The notes under the pieces: model-generated
Databases searched by the model: none
What the model saw: only the letters and a program-made list of their open reading frames with translations
Told to the model about the DNA's origin: nothing
NCBI GenBank assembly: GCA_002284615.2
Contig: MU069728.1
Coordinates: 310,431 to 320,727 of the forward strand
DNA length: 10,297 nt
DNA from: Dunaliella salina
Lineage: Eukaryota > Chlorophyta > Chlorophyceae > Chlamydomonadales > Dunaliellaceae
Direction: 5' to 3'
Position numbers and translations under genes: made by a program
Part shown: positions 1-5,998 of the stretch, piece after piece
Numbering within the stretch: position 1 is the stretch's first letter
Layout: each line of letters starts with the position of its first letter

Positions 1-1
1 G

Positions 2-259
2 GCCTCAGCTCAAGTCACACTCCATACTATCCTTTTAGGCGTGGGAGGAGTCATCTACACCCCGCACACATTAGGGCCTCTTAAGGAGCTTGGTCTTGAC
101 ACTTTCAAGGCCACCAAGCTTGCTCGGAAGCTTCATGCTCATTCTGTCCTGTATGCTTACAAACTTGCTAGCACCAGACGCGCTCTTGAGAAAAACTCTT
201 TCAACTTTCAACAAGGTCAGGCACGGGCTACTGCCAGTAACCCACCTGATCCCCACTGA
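2..259 (+). pseudogene. C-terminal end of retroelement RLE protein (copy A)
   Basis: The frame is open from the left edge to a TGA at 257-259 and would encode the last 85 or so residues of the element polyprotein. Conserved blocks shared with other copies here are TLHTILLGVGGVIYTPHTL, LKELGLDTFKATKLARKLHA, HSVLYAYKLASTRRALEK and the terminal NPPDPH. In copies B, F and G the same blocks follow a PD...E-x-K signature, so this is the helical tail downstream of a restriction-like endonuclease core. The core itself lies outside the window. The GTG at 41 is not a meaningful start because the frame runs in from the edge. There are no internal stops, but a fragment without its catalytic residues cannot act alone. 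Confidence 0.7.
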
Positions 260-395
260 CTTCTTGCTTCTGCTTTCTCTTGGTGAAGCGGATACACGGT
301 GCCTCGGCCCTAGGTATCCTCTTTTCCTTAATTGATGTGGGGAGTGTTTTCACTGCCTGCTTAGTTTTTCTTTTTTCTTTTCTACCGCCCACAAC
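260..395 (+). other. 3' untranslated tail of copy A
   Basis: Noncoding tail after the TGA. It aligns by eye with tails at 2840-2985 (B), 7607-7708 (E) and, inverted, 7709-7850 (F). The strongest block is 318-360. In LINE-like elements the 3' tail is bound by the element's own reverse transcriptase, so conservation between subfamilies may reflect that role; this is inference. It ends in a T-rich run rather than poly(A). Confidence 0.6.
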
Positions 396-992
396 CCTTT
401 CATGTCTTCAATACCACCCCTGGTCCTGCCGGAGGTCTACTCCTTACAAGTGCATGCATTTACGGCACAGACGGAAAACGCAAAGGGATGCTCACTCCAG
501 AACGCATCAATAAATATCCTCCACAATGCATTTGACAGAGCCAAACACAATGGGATCCATGAGACAATTCAGCCTCCTCCCAAAAGCTTTGCCTCCGAGC
601 CCAAGGTCCTTTTTTCACAATTGATTCATGACAATGACAAACAACAAAGTAAGAAAATGAAGGACTTGTACATGCGCATCCTACCAAATGACGTCCACAC
701 AGCAATGCAAAAATGGGCACTAGTAGCCCAGGGGAAAATGGCTTCACCCCTGGATCACAACCCCAATTGCCTACACTACTGGAGTGAAGACTCCTGAGAC
801 AGGGTCTTTGGAGCAATCCATAATGCTTTCTCGTCCAAATTCTCAGGATCCTCAATATGTCATGCAATCCATGATGACCATGTGATGTACCTTACCCTCA
901 AACACGCCATTTTCTCTCCAACACAACAGATTGACGCTACATCAACCTTCATGTTGCCAAGCTGGGGAGGTCCAATGAGCACAAACCCATAG
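396..992 (+). pseudogene. Retroelement linker and methyltransferase-like block (copy B)
   Basis: One frame runs from about 402 to the TAG at 990-992 with one internal TGA (795-797). Copy D has CAA (Gln) at that spot, so the TGA looks like a later nonsense change. The first part is shifted: another frame gives GTDGKRKGMLTPE, which matches D. The middle part includes KMKDLYMRILPNDVHTAMQK and MASPLDHNPNCLHYWS. After the TGA come DRVFGA, SGSSICHAIHDDHVMYLTLK and STFMLPSWGGP. This spacing resembles PCIF1-type or phage-type adenine methyltransferases, where an NPP[FYH] motif precedes a helix and then a hydrophobic strand ending near LP-x-W. Here the motif reads CHAIH, so the catalytic Asn-Pro-Pro is absent. 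The family assignment is inference from layout only. Confidence 0.5.
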
Positions 993-1017
993 TATGGGTC
1001 CCATACTCTAAACTCCT

Positions 1018-1260
1018 GAATGTCTACCCTCACCTTTGCTTTACATTGGGAGCCATGCCCTTAACAGCCCTCAACTACCCCACTCCCCCTTTATGGGTCA
1101 GCGAGGAAATTGTCCTGCCCCGCCACTCCTGGAGCCTACAAATAATCACTATCTGGAACACTGCTGCAAGACCAGGCAAGCCGGGGGTTTGTAAGAAACA
1201 TCAGCAATGCCCCAGGTCTCAATCCAAGGCACCCAGGAATTGAGACTGGCAGAAATTTGA
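1018..1260 (+). pseudogene. Conserved retroelement linker block (copy B)
   Basis: The frame around 1046-1170 encodes WVSEEIVLPRHSWSLQ followed by IITIWNTAAR. Copy D has WVSEEIVLPRHSWSLQ followed by MIAVWSTAAR, so this is a genuine protein-coding block of the element. After the AAR, copy B lacks about 55 bases that D retains (in D: RLNDKNSNWLINLAGDIPEA). The B frame then changes and reads out of register to a stop near 1243. In both copies a shifted frame recovers ASWGFVRNIS-like or GFVRNIS sequence. I do not recognise a known domain; it lies between the methyltransferase-like block and RNase H. Confidence 0.55.
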
Positions 1261-1389
1261 AAAACTACCCGTTGACCTGGTCAACTTGACCATCAACAAA
1301 CCCCTAAGAATACCATTCATATCCAACAACTCCACCCACCACTCAACTCATCTAGCCCTAATCTGGTCCGTAGAGTCCACAACTAGAGA

Positions 1390-1840
1390 GAGTGGGCATA
1401 CACAGATGGGAACTGCCAAACACACTACAGAAAACAGGTGGTAGGTGCAGGTGTGTACCACCCTGCCAGCGAAAGCTCCATTTGTGTAAATCCAAATGGA
1501 GCAGGAATCATCAATAACATCATGAGGGCTGAGTTGGCTACAATAGCAGCTGCAATCTTCCAAGGCTACTCTTGCATTGCCAATTCATTTCTTCAAGGCT
1601 AAACCTCATGCTGGAATTGCCGGAAATGAATGCATTGATGCCATTGCCAAGCATCAGACCATTCAGGATTATGAAAATCTGGCAGACATAACCTCACCTT
1701 GTGGAAATATTGAAGGCAATCCTTTTCATGACACAACCTGGCTTGCTTTCAAGGAAGCTGCCCGCACTCATGCAAATACACAGCATATACAAACTTACCT
1801 GCCTCAAAGTAAAATACTTTTCCAATCTCATGATCCTCTT
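1390..1840 (+). pseudogene. RNase H domain of retroelement (copy B), internally deleted
   Basis: Two frames together give most of an RNase H fold, the enzyme that degrades RNA in RNA:DNA hybrids. Frame 1 (1390-1602) has EWAYTDGNC, with the first catalytic Asp at 1405-1407, then GAGVYHP and IMRAELATIAAAI, with the catalytic Glu at 1531-1533. Frame 2 (from about 1577) has PIHFFKAKPHAGIAGNECID, with the HAGIAGNE signature and the last Asp at 1637-1639. The segment that should carry the second catalytic Asp (usually TDS) is missing at the join near 1570-1580, which also shifts the frame. A TAG at 1384-1386 cuts the frame just upstream. The domain is therefore certainly inactive. It continues to HANTQHIQTYLPQSK before an inserted repeat. 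Confidence 0.8.
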
Positions 1841-1928
1841 TGGTGGGGCCCACTGTTAGTGCCATTGCTAACTGTTGAGTCTTTCTTTAATGCACGCTGG
1901 CAAGTGCCAGCAAAGACTTTTTACTTTC
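1838..1928 (+). repeat. Short interspersed repeat inserted in copy B
   Basis: About 90 bases with a core cactgttagtgcc and aactgttgagtctt and aatgcac and aaagactttttactt. The same series occurs reverse-complemented at 5886-5998, with roughly three of four bases identical by eye. It sits between the RNase H C-terminus and the element block FYQNLLPTVNAK, so it interrupts or replaces element coding sequence. It changes the frame from 2 to 0. A SINE-like or other small mobile repeat is the simplest reading. Confidence 0.6.
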
Positions 1929-2296
1929 TACCAAAATCTACTTCCCACTGTCAATGCGAAGGTCAGTAATGCCTTCTGGACCCCTCCTTTCAAAATGAAA
2001 CGGAACGTCTTTAACTACCGCACAGGCACCCTCTTCAACCAGAAGCATGCAGTACGCTTCAAAATTTCCACTTGCCTATGCCCCCTATGTGGAGAGCTTG
2101 ACAGTGCCCTTCACATTTTTCCAGGATGCAAACAATCCACCATGACAAGTACGGTAACAGAGCGCCACAACATTGCCAGCAGTGTCCTCCTCAAAGGTAT
2201 CAGCAAAGGCCCTCTCGGGGCAGGCCTTGCCTCCATGGACGTAGGCAGCCCAGATTGTCTTGCTTTACAAGACCTCCAGATTCCTGAGCACTCAAA
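1929..2296 (+). pseudogene. CCHC zinc-knuckle region of retroelement (copy B)
   Basis: The frame at 1875-2375 gives, after the inserted repeat, NLLPTVNAKVSNAFW, YRTGTLFNQKHAVRFK and then a knuckle C-x2-C-x7-H-x4-C. The Cys codons are at 2079, 2088 and 2127 and the His codon at 2112 (CPLCGELDSALHIFPGC). It is followed by VTERHNIASSVLLKGISK and LQDLQIPEHSK. A CCHC knuckle just before the endonuclease is the standard arrangement at the C-terminus of RLE-bearing non-LTR retrotransposons, where it is thought to help bind nucleic acid. The frame is lost at the A5 run near 2290-2296, after which the endonuclease continues one frame over. Confidence 0.75.
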
Positions 2297-2767
2297 AACC
2301 TCCCTAAATATTTTTTCCCTCGTCATTTCCCTGACAAAGAGAGGCTCACTCCTAGCCGCCCTGATGCACTATTAGTTGTTCCCATAAGACCTGTGCCAAG
2401 GACCAATTTCCGGTACCCTTTGTTAAGTGCTGGGGGGCGAGGAAGAACAGGGAGCACTCAGCGCCAGCCACAGCCACTCCACCTACTTCCAAGGGCCCGT
2501 CGCCCTAGTCAGCTCCTCCCAGAACAGAGGCACATCCATCTTGTGGAAGTCAAATACTGTGAAGGCACCCGGCCAAAGAATCAGCTTAAGGCCTCCAAGC
2601 AGCAACACGGCAATTTGTGTCGCCATCCTTCCAGAGCCTCTGCTCGAGTCACCCTTAATACTATTCTGCTAGGGTGGGGTGGAGTCATCAACACTCCCCA
2701 CACTTTGGAGCCACTTAGTTTGGCCTTGACATGCTCATTCTGTCCGGTATGCTTGCAAACTTGTTAG
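2297..2767 (+). pseudogene. Restriction-like endonuclease (RLE) of retroelement (copy B)
   Basis: In frame 2 the sequence reads LPKYFFPRHFPDKERLTPSR, then PDALLVVP with the catalytic Asp codon at 2363-2365. A low-complexity, Ser/Arg/Pro-rich spacer follows. Next is RHIHLVEVKYCEGTRPKNQL with the Glu codon at 2546-2548 and the Lys codon at 2552-2554. This is the R-PD-x(n)-E-x-K pattern of the nuclease that nicks target DNA in early-branching non-LTR elements. The core residues are intact. The C-terminal tail starts normally (LNTILLGWGGVINTPHTLEP) but loses about 34 bases near 2729, relative to copy A, and then ends at a stop (2765-2767). The GTG at 2393 is not a real start, since the frame extends upstream. 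Confidence 0.75.
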
Positions 2768-2839
2768 CACCAGACGAGCTCTGGAGACGACTTCTTTCCA
2801 CTCTCATCAACAAGGTCAGGCACGGGCTACTGCCAGTAA

Positions 2840-2985
2840 CCCTCCTGATCCCCACTGATTTCTTTCTTCTGCTTTCTCTTGGTGAAGGGGGTATGCGGTA
2901 CCTTGGCCCAAGGTACCCTCTTTTCCTTAATTGATGTGGGGAGTGTTTCCACTGCCTTTGTAATTTTCCTTTTTACTTCTTGCCC
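2840..2985 (+). other. 3' untranslated tail of copy B
   Basis: After the position of the family stop codon (cccactgatttc near 2850) comes the same tail as copy A, including the block at 2917-2957 (cctcttttccttaattgatg). It ends in ttgtaattttcctttttact near 2979. Identity with copy A falls away at about 2985, which I take as the end of the element. Confidence 0.6.
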
Positions 2986-3285
2986 GGAGTCTGGAATTAT
3001 GTCTGGTGGTAGTTGGTAGTTGTGATCTGGGAAAAGATCTGTATTGTTGCATGTCCCCAGAGGGGGGCGACGGACCCAAATTGCTGAAAATGTTCTATCC
3101 CGCCAATGCTTTCCAAATCTGGCCAGGCCAACCGTTAAAGTATAAAAAAAAAATCATGTCCGCCAAAAATGTCAAAAAAATCGGTTGACCCCCAGATCAC
3201 TCTCCAGGCCTCAGATCACCCTAAAATGGCCCACAGCTCCACCCCGGGACCCATTTTTCACTCCCAGAATTTTGTATTTATAATT
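2986..3285. other. Unassigned spacer between inverted copies B and D
   Basis: No convincing gene is present. It includes A-rich runs (3141-3150, 3174-3180) and a short tandem of the word cagatcac (3194-3201 and 3212-3219). A minus-strand frame is open from copy D into this stretch (to 3211), but it shows no family similarity beyond 3286. It may be a different old repeat. Confidence 0.4.
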
Positions 3286-3700
3286 TAAGTTTCCTGGGTG
3301 CCTTGGATTGAGACCTGGGTCATTGCTGATGTTTCTTACAAACCCCCAGCTTGCCTCAGGAATGTCTCCTGCTAAGTTTATAAGCCAGTTTGAGTTCTTG
3401 TCATTTAATCTGGTTCTTGCAGCAGTACTCCAGACAGCAATCATCTGTAGGCTCCAGGAGTGGCGGGGCAGGACAATTTCCTCGCTGACCCAGAAAGGGG
3501 AGTGGGGTAGTTGAGGGCTGTTGAGGGTATGGCTCCCAATGTACAGCAAAGGTAGGGGTAAGCAGTGAGGAGGTTAGAGTATGGATTTGTGCTCATTGGA
3601 CCTCCCCAGCTTGGCAAGACATGAAGGTTGCTGTTGCGTCATTTTGTTGTATTGCAGAGTAAATGGCGTGTTTGAGGGTAAGGTACACCAGGTGGTCATC
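3286..3700 (-). pseudogene. Methyltransferase-like block and linker of retroelement (copy D)
   Basis: The minus strand reads DDHLVYLTLKHAIYSAIQQN followed by DATATFM (about 3700-3615). It then shifts frame because of two extra bases relative to copy B. In a further frame (3549-3286) it reads WVSEEIVLPRHSWSLQ, MIAVWSTAARTRLNDKNSNW, LINLAGDIPEASWGFVRNIS and DPGLNPRHPGN. This second part is intact and includes a segment that copy B has lost. As in B, the place where an adenine methyltransferase would have NPP[FYH] reads differently (CHHIS). The methyltransferase reading rests on layout and is uncertain; coding origin is well supported by agreement with B. Confidence 0.55.
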
Positions 3701-3740
3701 AGAAATATGATGACATAATAAATCGAGAATCTTGTTTGGT

Positions 3741-3916
3741 CAAATTAAAAATTTAAAAGCCAACCATTAAAAGTATTTAATTTTCCTGAAATTTATCTAG
3801 TGGTTTTATGTTTTTTCACTTTATCAATAATTGTTAAAGATTTTTGATTATTTATACGTTTCCAATATGTAAGATAAGTAGTATATAAATTTCCTAAAGA
3901 TGCACGTACTGGTAAA
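3741..3916. other. AT-rich insertion inside copy D
   Basis: Copy B runs without a break where D has about 175 extra bases. The insert is much richer in A and T than its surroundings (for example attaaaaatttaaaa). Its edges carry similar words, ttggtca on the left and tggacca on the right, which may be an imperfect short target duplication. On the minus strand a frame from the right edge to a TAA at 3795-3793 reads LPVRASLGNLYTTYLTYWKR and INNQKSLTIIDKVKKHKTTR with codons such as cgt, tta, gga and act. That usage is typical of algal organelle genes. I do not recognise the protein. Organellar DNA transferred to the nucleus is one explanation. Confidence 0.45.
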
Positions 3917-4079
3917 TGGACCAGAAAGCATAATGGATTGCTCCACAAACCCTGTCTTGGGAGTGTTCACTCCAGTAATGTAGGCGATTGGGGTTGTGAT
4001 CCTGGGCTGAAGCCATTTCTTCCTGGGTTACCAGTGCCCATCTTTGCATGGCTGCATGGATGTAATTAGGTAGGATGGG

Positions 4080-4745
4080 TATGTACGAGTCCTTTAATTT
4101 TTTTTACCTTGATGTTTGTTCGTGTTCATGATTGAGCGTAACAAGAGGCCCATCAGCGTGTGTCCCATTATGTTAGGCTCTGCGGAATGGAGTGTGGAGG
4201 ATATTGATGCGCTCTGGGGGGTGAGCATTCCTTTGCATTTTCCGTCTGAGCCAGAGACGCATGCCACCTGTGAGGAGTATACCTCTGGTAACACCAGGGG
4301 TGGTATCGGAGGCGTGGAAGGCGGTGTCCGCTCTGGGGTGGGGGTCTGTTATGTTATTGGGCTTTGGCCTAACGAGGTCAACTGTGATCCAGAATTCACA
4401 GCGTCCAGTTCTATTAATGTCTGCTTGTGGGTTTGTGGGATTGATGTTGAAGGTGGCCTTGTTGCAGAGGTCTGTGTCTAGTTTCTTTTTCCATGTGTTT
4501 GTCTTGTTTGATTCTTCAAATCTTTGCCTTTTAAGGTTGTTGTCTAGCTCAAGGCAGCAGCCAGAATGGAGGGGTCAGGCTCGTCCTTGTGGGTCTCAAA
4601 TTCAAGGATGCATTGGGAAAAATTGGGCTGCCATGTTTCTTTGATGACTTCTGGTTCCCAGCTTGGATCCCGTTCATCGCGCACAAGCTCTTCACTGAAA
4701 GAGTTTGATTCTCTATTTGATTTTTCACCCTCACTGAGATGTGTG
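4080..4745 (-). pseudogene. Linker after the PHD finger of retroelement (copy D)
   Basis: Minus strand: after the PHD finger come THLSEGEKSNRESNSFSEEL, RDPSWEPEVIKETWQPNFSQ and CILEFETHKDEPDPSILAAA. A TAG follows (near 4550), and further on IPPLVLPEVYSSQVACVSGS with DGKCKGMLTP (about 4330-4240), which corresponds to 402-500 of copy B. I do not recognise a domain, but agreement between D and B in different frames shows this was protein-coding. D lacks about 40 bases present in B around 585-625. It ends in frame at about 4094. Confidence 0.5.
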
Positions 4746-4861
4746 CAGGCAGGGCAAGCCTAGTAATTGTTAGTGTCTACATCTCGTCTTTGTGCATTAG
4801 TGTAGCATCTGAGCTCCTTCACGCACGACCAGTAGTAAGTTCGTTGGCAGACACCACAGAT

Positions 4862-4879
4862 ATACATGTCAGGGTAAGG
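4862..4879. repeat. 18-bp direct repeat, left copy
   Basis: atacatgtcagggtaagg, identical to 5010-5027. It encodes part of the PHD finger on the minus strand (PYPDMY), so it is the original target sequence duplicated on insertion. Confidence 0.85.
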
Positions 4880-5009
4880 TGAGGTAAGGGCGCTTTTTAT
4901 GTCTCAAGTAGGCATCTGTGCGGAATCAGACCCCCGACTTCCGGGTTTCAACCGGAAGGATCAGGGCCGGTCCTGGTGGCTCAACTATAGCAGTGCTCCG
5001 TCTTTAAGA
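4880..5009. mobile_element. 130-bp insertion with 18-bp target-site duplication
   Basis: A 130-base segment lies between perfect 18-bp repeats inside the PHD finger of copy D. Conceptually removing it with one repeat leaves an uninterrupted zinc-finger frame, so this is a true insertion. An 18-bp duplication suits target-primed reverse transcription, as for SINEs or truncated LINEs. Inside it are a 7-bp stem with a 7-base loop (4938-4958) and a 14-bp near palindrome (4962-4975, cagggccggtcctg). Also present is tggctcaactatagcag (near 4977-4993), which resembles an RNA polymerase III box A. The minus-strand word ggtctgattcc matches a box B at 9 of 11 positions, but its orientation disagrees with the box A. 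A tRNA origin is therefore unproven. No terminal inverted repeats were seen. Confidence 0.6.
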
Positions 5010-5027
5010 ATACATGTCAGGGTAAGG
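5010..5027. repeat. 18-bp direct repeat, right copy
   Basis: Identical to 4862-4879. Together they mark the target-site duplication of the 130-base insert. Confidence 0.85.
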
Positions 5028-5049
5028 ACAGATCTCACAGCAAGCAGAT

Positions 5050-5560
5050 TCAATTTCAGCTTGAACGGCAGATTTGATTTTGGCAGGTGAAAAACACCCG
5101 GCGGCAGGCTCCGTCCAGGGAGTGGTGCCCTTGCCCATGTCTTGCCAACAGGAGAAAAGCCGGCGTAGGAGTGGTCCCGGAAGCTGGCGGGGTGGAGAAG
5201 GTGCTCAGAGGTGGAGTGATCTCAGTTTGGGTCTGCATAACTGCGTGCTCACCTCCTGGCTGACCCCTGTGCAAGAGGGGGGCCTGTGCTGAGTAGTTGG
5301 ACAGCTTTCTCTGTGACTAAGAGGTGGGTCCCGGGTTTGCTGGACAGGGCCTCTTGATAGCACTGTCAAGGGTTACCTAGGCGGAGGACAACTTGCTGGA
5401 GTAGACTACTCCTGTGCTTCTCTTTGTCTTGGTCTGGATTGGTGGGTCTCACTCTCAGCTCCAGTGCCAGTCAACTGTTGGATCCCTCCTTCAGTCACGC
5501 TGGCTTATGCCCAGCGTAGACTTCCTCTTCTTCTTCTTCATTTGTCATTGCTGCCCCTTC
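5050..5560 (-). pseudogene. Region upstream of the PHD finger (copy D)
   Basis: Minus strand: the PHD frame extends upstream as DMGKGTTPWTEPAAGCFSPA followed by KIKSAVQAEIESACCEIC (about 5140-5028). This directly precedes the finger and is probably part of the same protein. Further up, another frame reads SSLLQQVVLRLGNP, stop, QCYQEALSSKPGTHLLVTEK and AVQLLSTGPPLAQGSARR (about 5413-5250). Upstream again, a GAA-rich stretch (plus-strand cttcttcttcttc near 5527-5540) follows an ATG in the plus-to-minus direction. I recognise no domain. Coding origin is supported only by frame openness, so confidence is low. Confidence 0.35.
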
Positions 5561-5885
5561 CATTAGGTATGTTGAAAAGAAAATCCCAACAACGAATGGT
5601 GGGGGTGAAAAGATGATAAGTGTTCTACCACCTCATGCACGTTTTATTAAATTAAGTTACTGCCATGTAGAAGAAAGCTAGAGACCCAGCTGGTTTGAAA
5701 GAGGCTAAGCTGACTCCCTTGCTTCGTTGACCAGATTGACTCTTTCGGACCGTCACGGCCATGGTGCACGCTTACAAAGCGACGCAAAACCACAAACACA
5801 AACTCATAACCCTTATTCCTGCAGACATTTGGACTGAACATCTCCAGCAACTTCGTTTGAACCCAGGATTGCTAATCCAGAGGTC
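5561..5885. other. Unassigned region
   Basis: No recognisable gene. A plus frame at 5761-5964 is open, but its last third is the antisense of the short repeat at 5886-5998, so it is not taken as a gene. The sequence may belong to the 5' untranslated part of copy D or to flanking DNA. Confidence 0.35.
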
Positions 5886-5998
5886 ACTTGTAAAAGTAAA
5901 AGTCTATGCTGGACAAAAAGCAGTGTGCATTAAGAGAAGACTCAACGGTCAGCGCTGGCACTAACAGTGAGCCCAACCAACTAAGGCTAGCTATGAAA
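5886..5998 (-). repeat. Short interspersed repeat, second copy
   Basis: Reverse complement of the repeat at 1838-1928: on the minus strand it reads gggctcactgttagtgcc, accgttgagtcttctc, aatgcacactgc and agacttttacttttac in order. It lies in a different context from the first copy, which supports independent mobility or dispersal. It has no coding content of its own. Confidence 0.6.

Larger units (their letters stand above)
1..395 (+). mobile_element. Retroelement copy A, 3' end only
   Basis: This is the 3' terminus of a non-LTR-type retroelement that enters from outside the window. It holds the C-terminal part of the endonuclease reading frame (2-259) followed by a 3' untranslated tail. The tail has a block at 318-360 (cctcttttccttaattgatg and onward) that recurs at the ends of copies B, E and F, and then a pyrimidine-rich run (agtttttcttttttctttt). 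The protein part matches the ends of copies B, E and F. Homology to copy D's reverse complement begins near 396, so A appears to abut a truncated second copy directly. Confidence 0.75.
396..2985 (+). mobile_element. Retroelement copy B, 5'-truncated and decayed
   Basis: This is the longest copy of the family in the window. In order it has an N-terminal linker region (396-794), a methyltransferase-like block (798-992), a conserved tryptophan-rich linker (1018-1260), RNase H (1390-1840), an inserted short repeat (1838-1928), a CCHC knuckle (2079-2129), RLE (2297-2680) and the 3' tail (to about 2985). The 5' limit lies about where copy A's tail ends. Relative to D it begins inside the linker after the PHD finger, so PHD and upstream regions are lost. 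At least four frame changes and several stops show it is inactive. No F/Y-x-D-D reverse transcriptase motif was seen in any frame I followed. Confidence 0.75.
4745..5042 (-). pseudogene. PHD-type zinc finger of retroelement (copy D), split by an insertion
   Basis: On the minus strand the finger starts CCEICPYPDMY, is interrupted by 148 bases (one 18-bp repeat plus a 130-base insert), and resumes ICGVCQRTYYWSCVKELRCY. It ends ACPACTHL at 4745. Metal-binding candidates are the Cys pair at 5039/5030, the pair at 4858/4849, Cys at 4825, a Cys five residues further on, and the last pair at 4756/4747. PHD fingers usually have His where this has the first Tyr of YYW, and a Trp just before the final pair. 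Here that position is a TAG (4762-4760), one base from TGG. PHD fingers commonly bind histone H3 tails, so a chromatin-targeting role is possible; that is inference. Confidence 0.6.
3286..5560 (-). mobile_element. Retroelement copy D, inverted N-terminal half
   Basis: On the minus strand this copy runs from an upstream region (about 5560-5050) through a PHD-type finger (5042-4745), a linker, the methyltransferase-like block (about 3715-3610) and the WVSEEIVLPRHSW block (about 3500). It stops near 3286. From 4330 down to 3286 it is collinear with 396-1245 of copy B, in opposite orientation. It carries two insertions that B lacks: an AT-rich one at about 3741-3916 and one with 18-bp flanking repeats at 4880-5009. 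Several stops and frameshifts show it is dead. The upper boundary near 5560 is soft, since no second copy is available for comparison there. Confidence 0.65.

Noticed and set aside
460..867. 135-residue minus-strand open frame
   Set aside because: It is antisense to the copy B coding region, which is confirmed by agreement with copy D; it shows no domain.
3211..3285. Minus frame extension of copy D into the spacer
   Set aside because: The frame stays open, but similarity to copy B ends at about 3286, so the extension is probably chance.
4116..4644. Plus-strand open frames at 4116-4481 and 4261-4644
   Set aside because: Both are antisense to copy D, whose minus-strand frames match copy B.
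4930..5009. tRNA or permuted tRNA gene within the 130-base insert
   Set aside because: A box A-like word, a 7-base loop hairpin and possible acceptor-stem halves are present, but the halves are directly adjacent, the box A and box B words are in opposite orientation, and no full cloverleaf could be drawn.
5761..5964. 67-residue plus frame starting at ATG
   Set aside because: Its last third is the antisense of the short repeat at 5886-5998 and the rest has no recognisable domain, so it is most likely a chance fusion.
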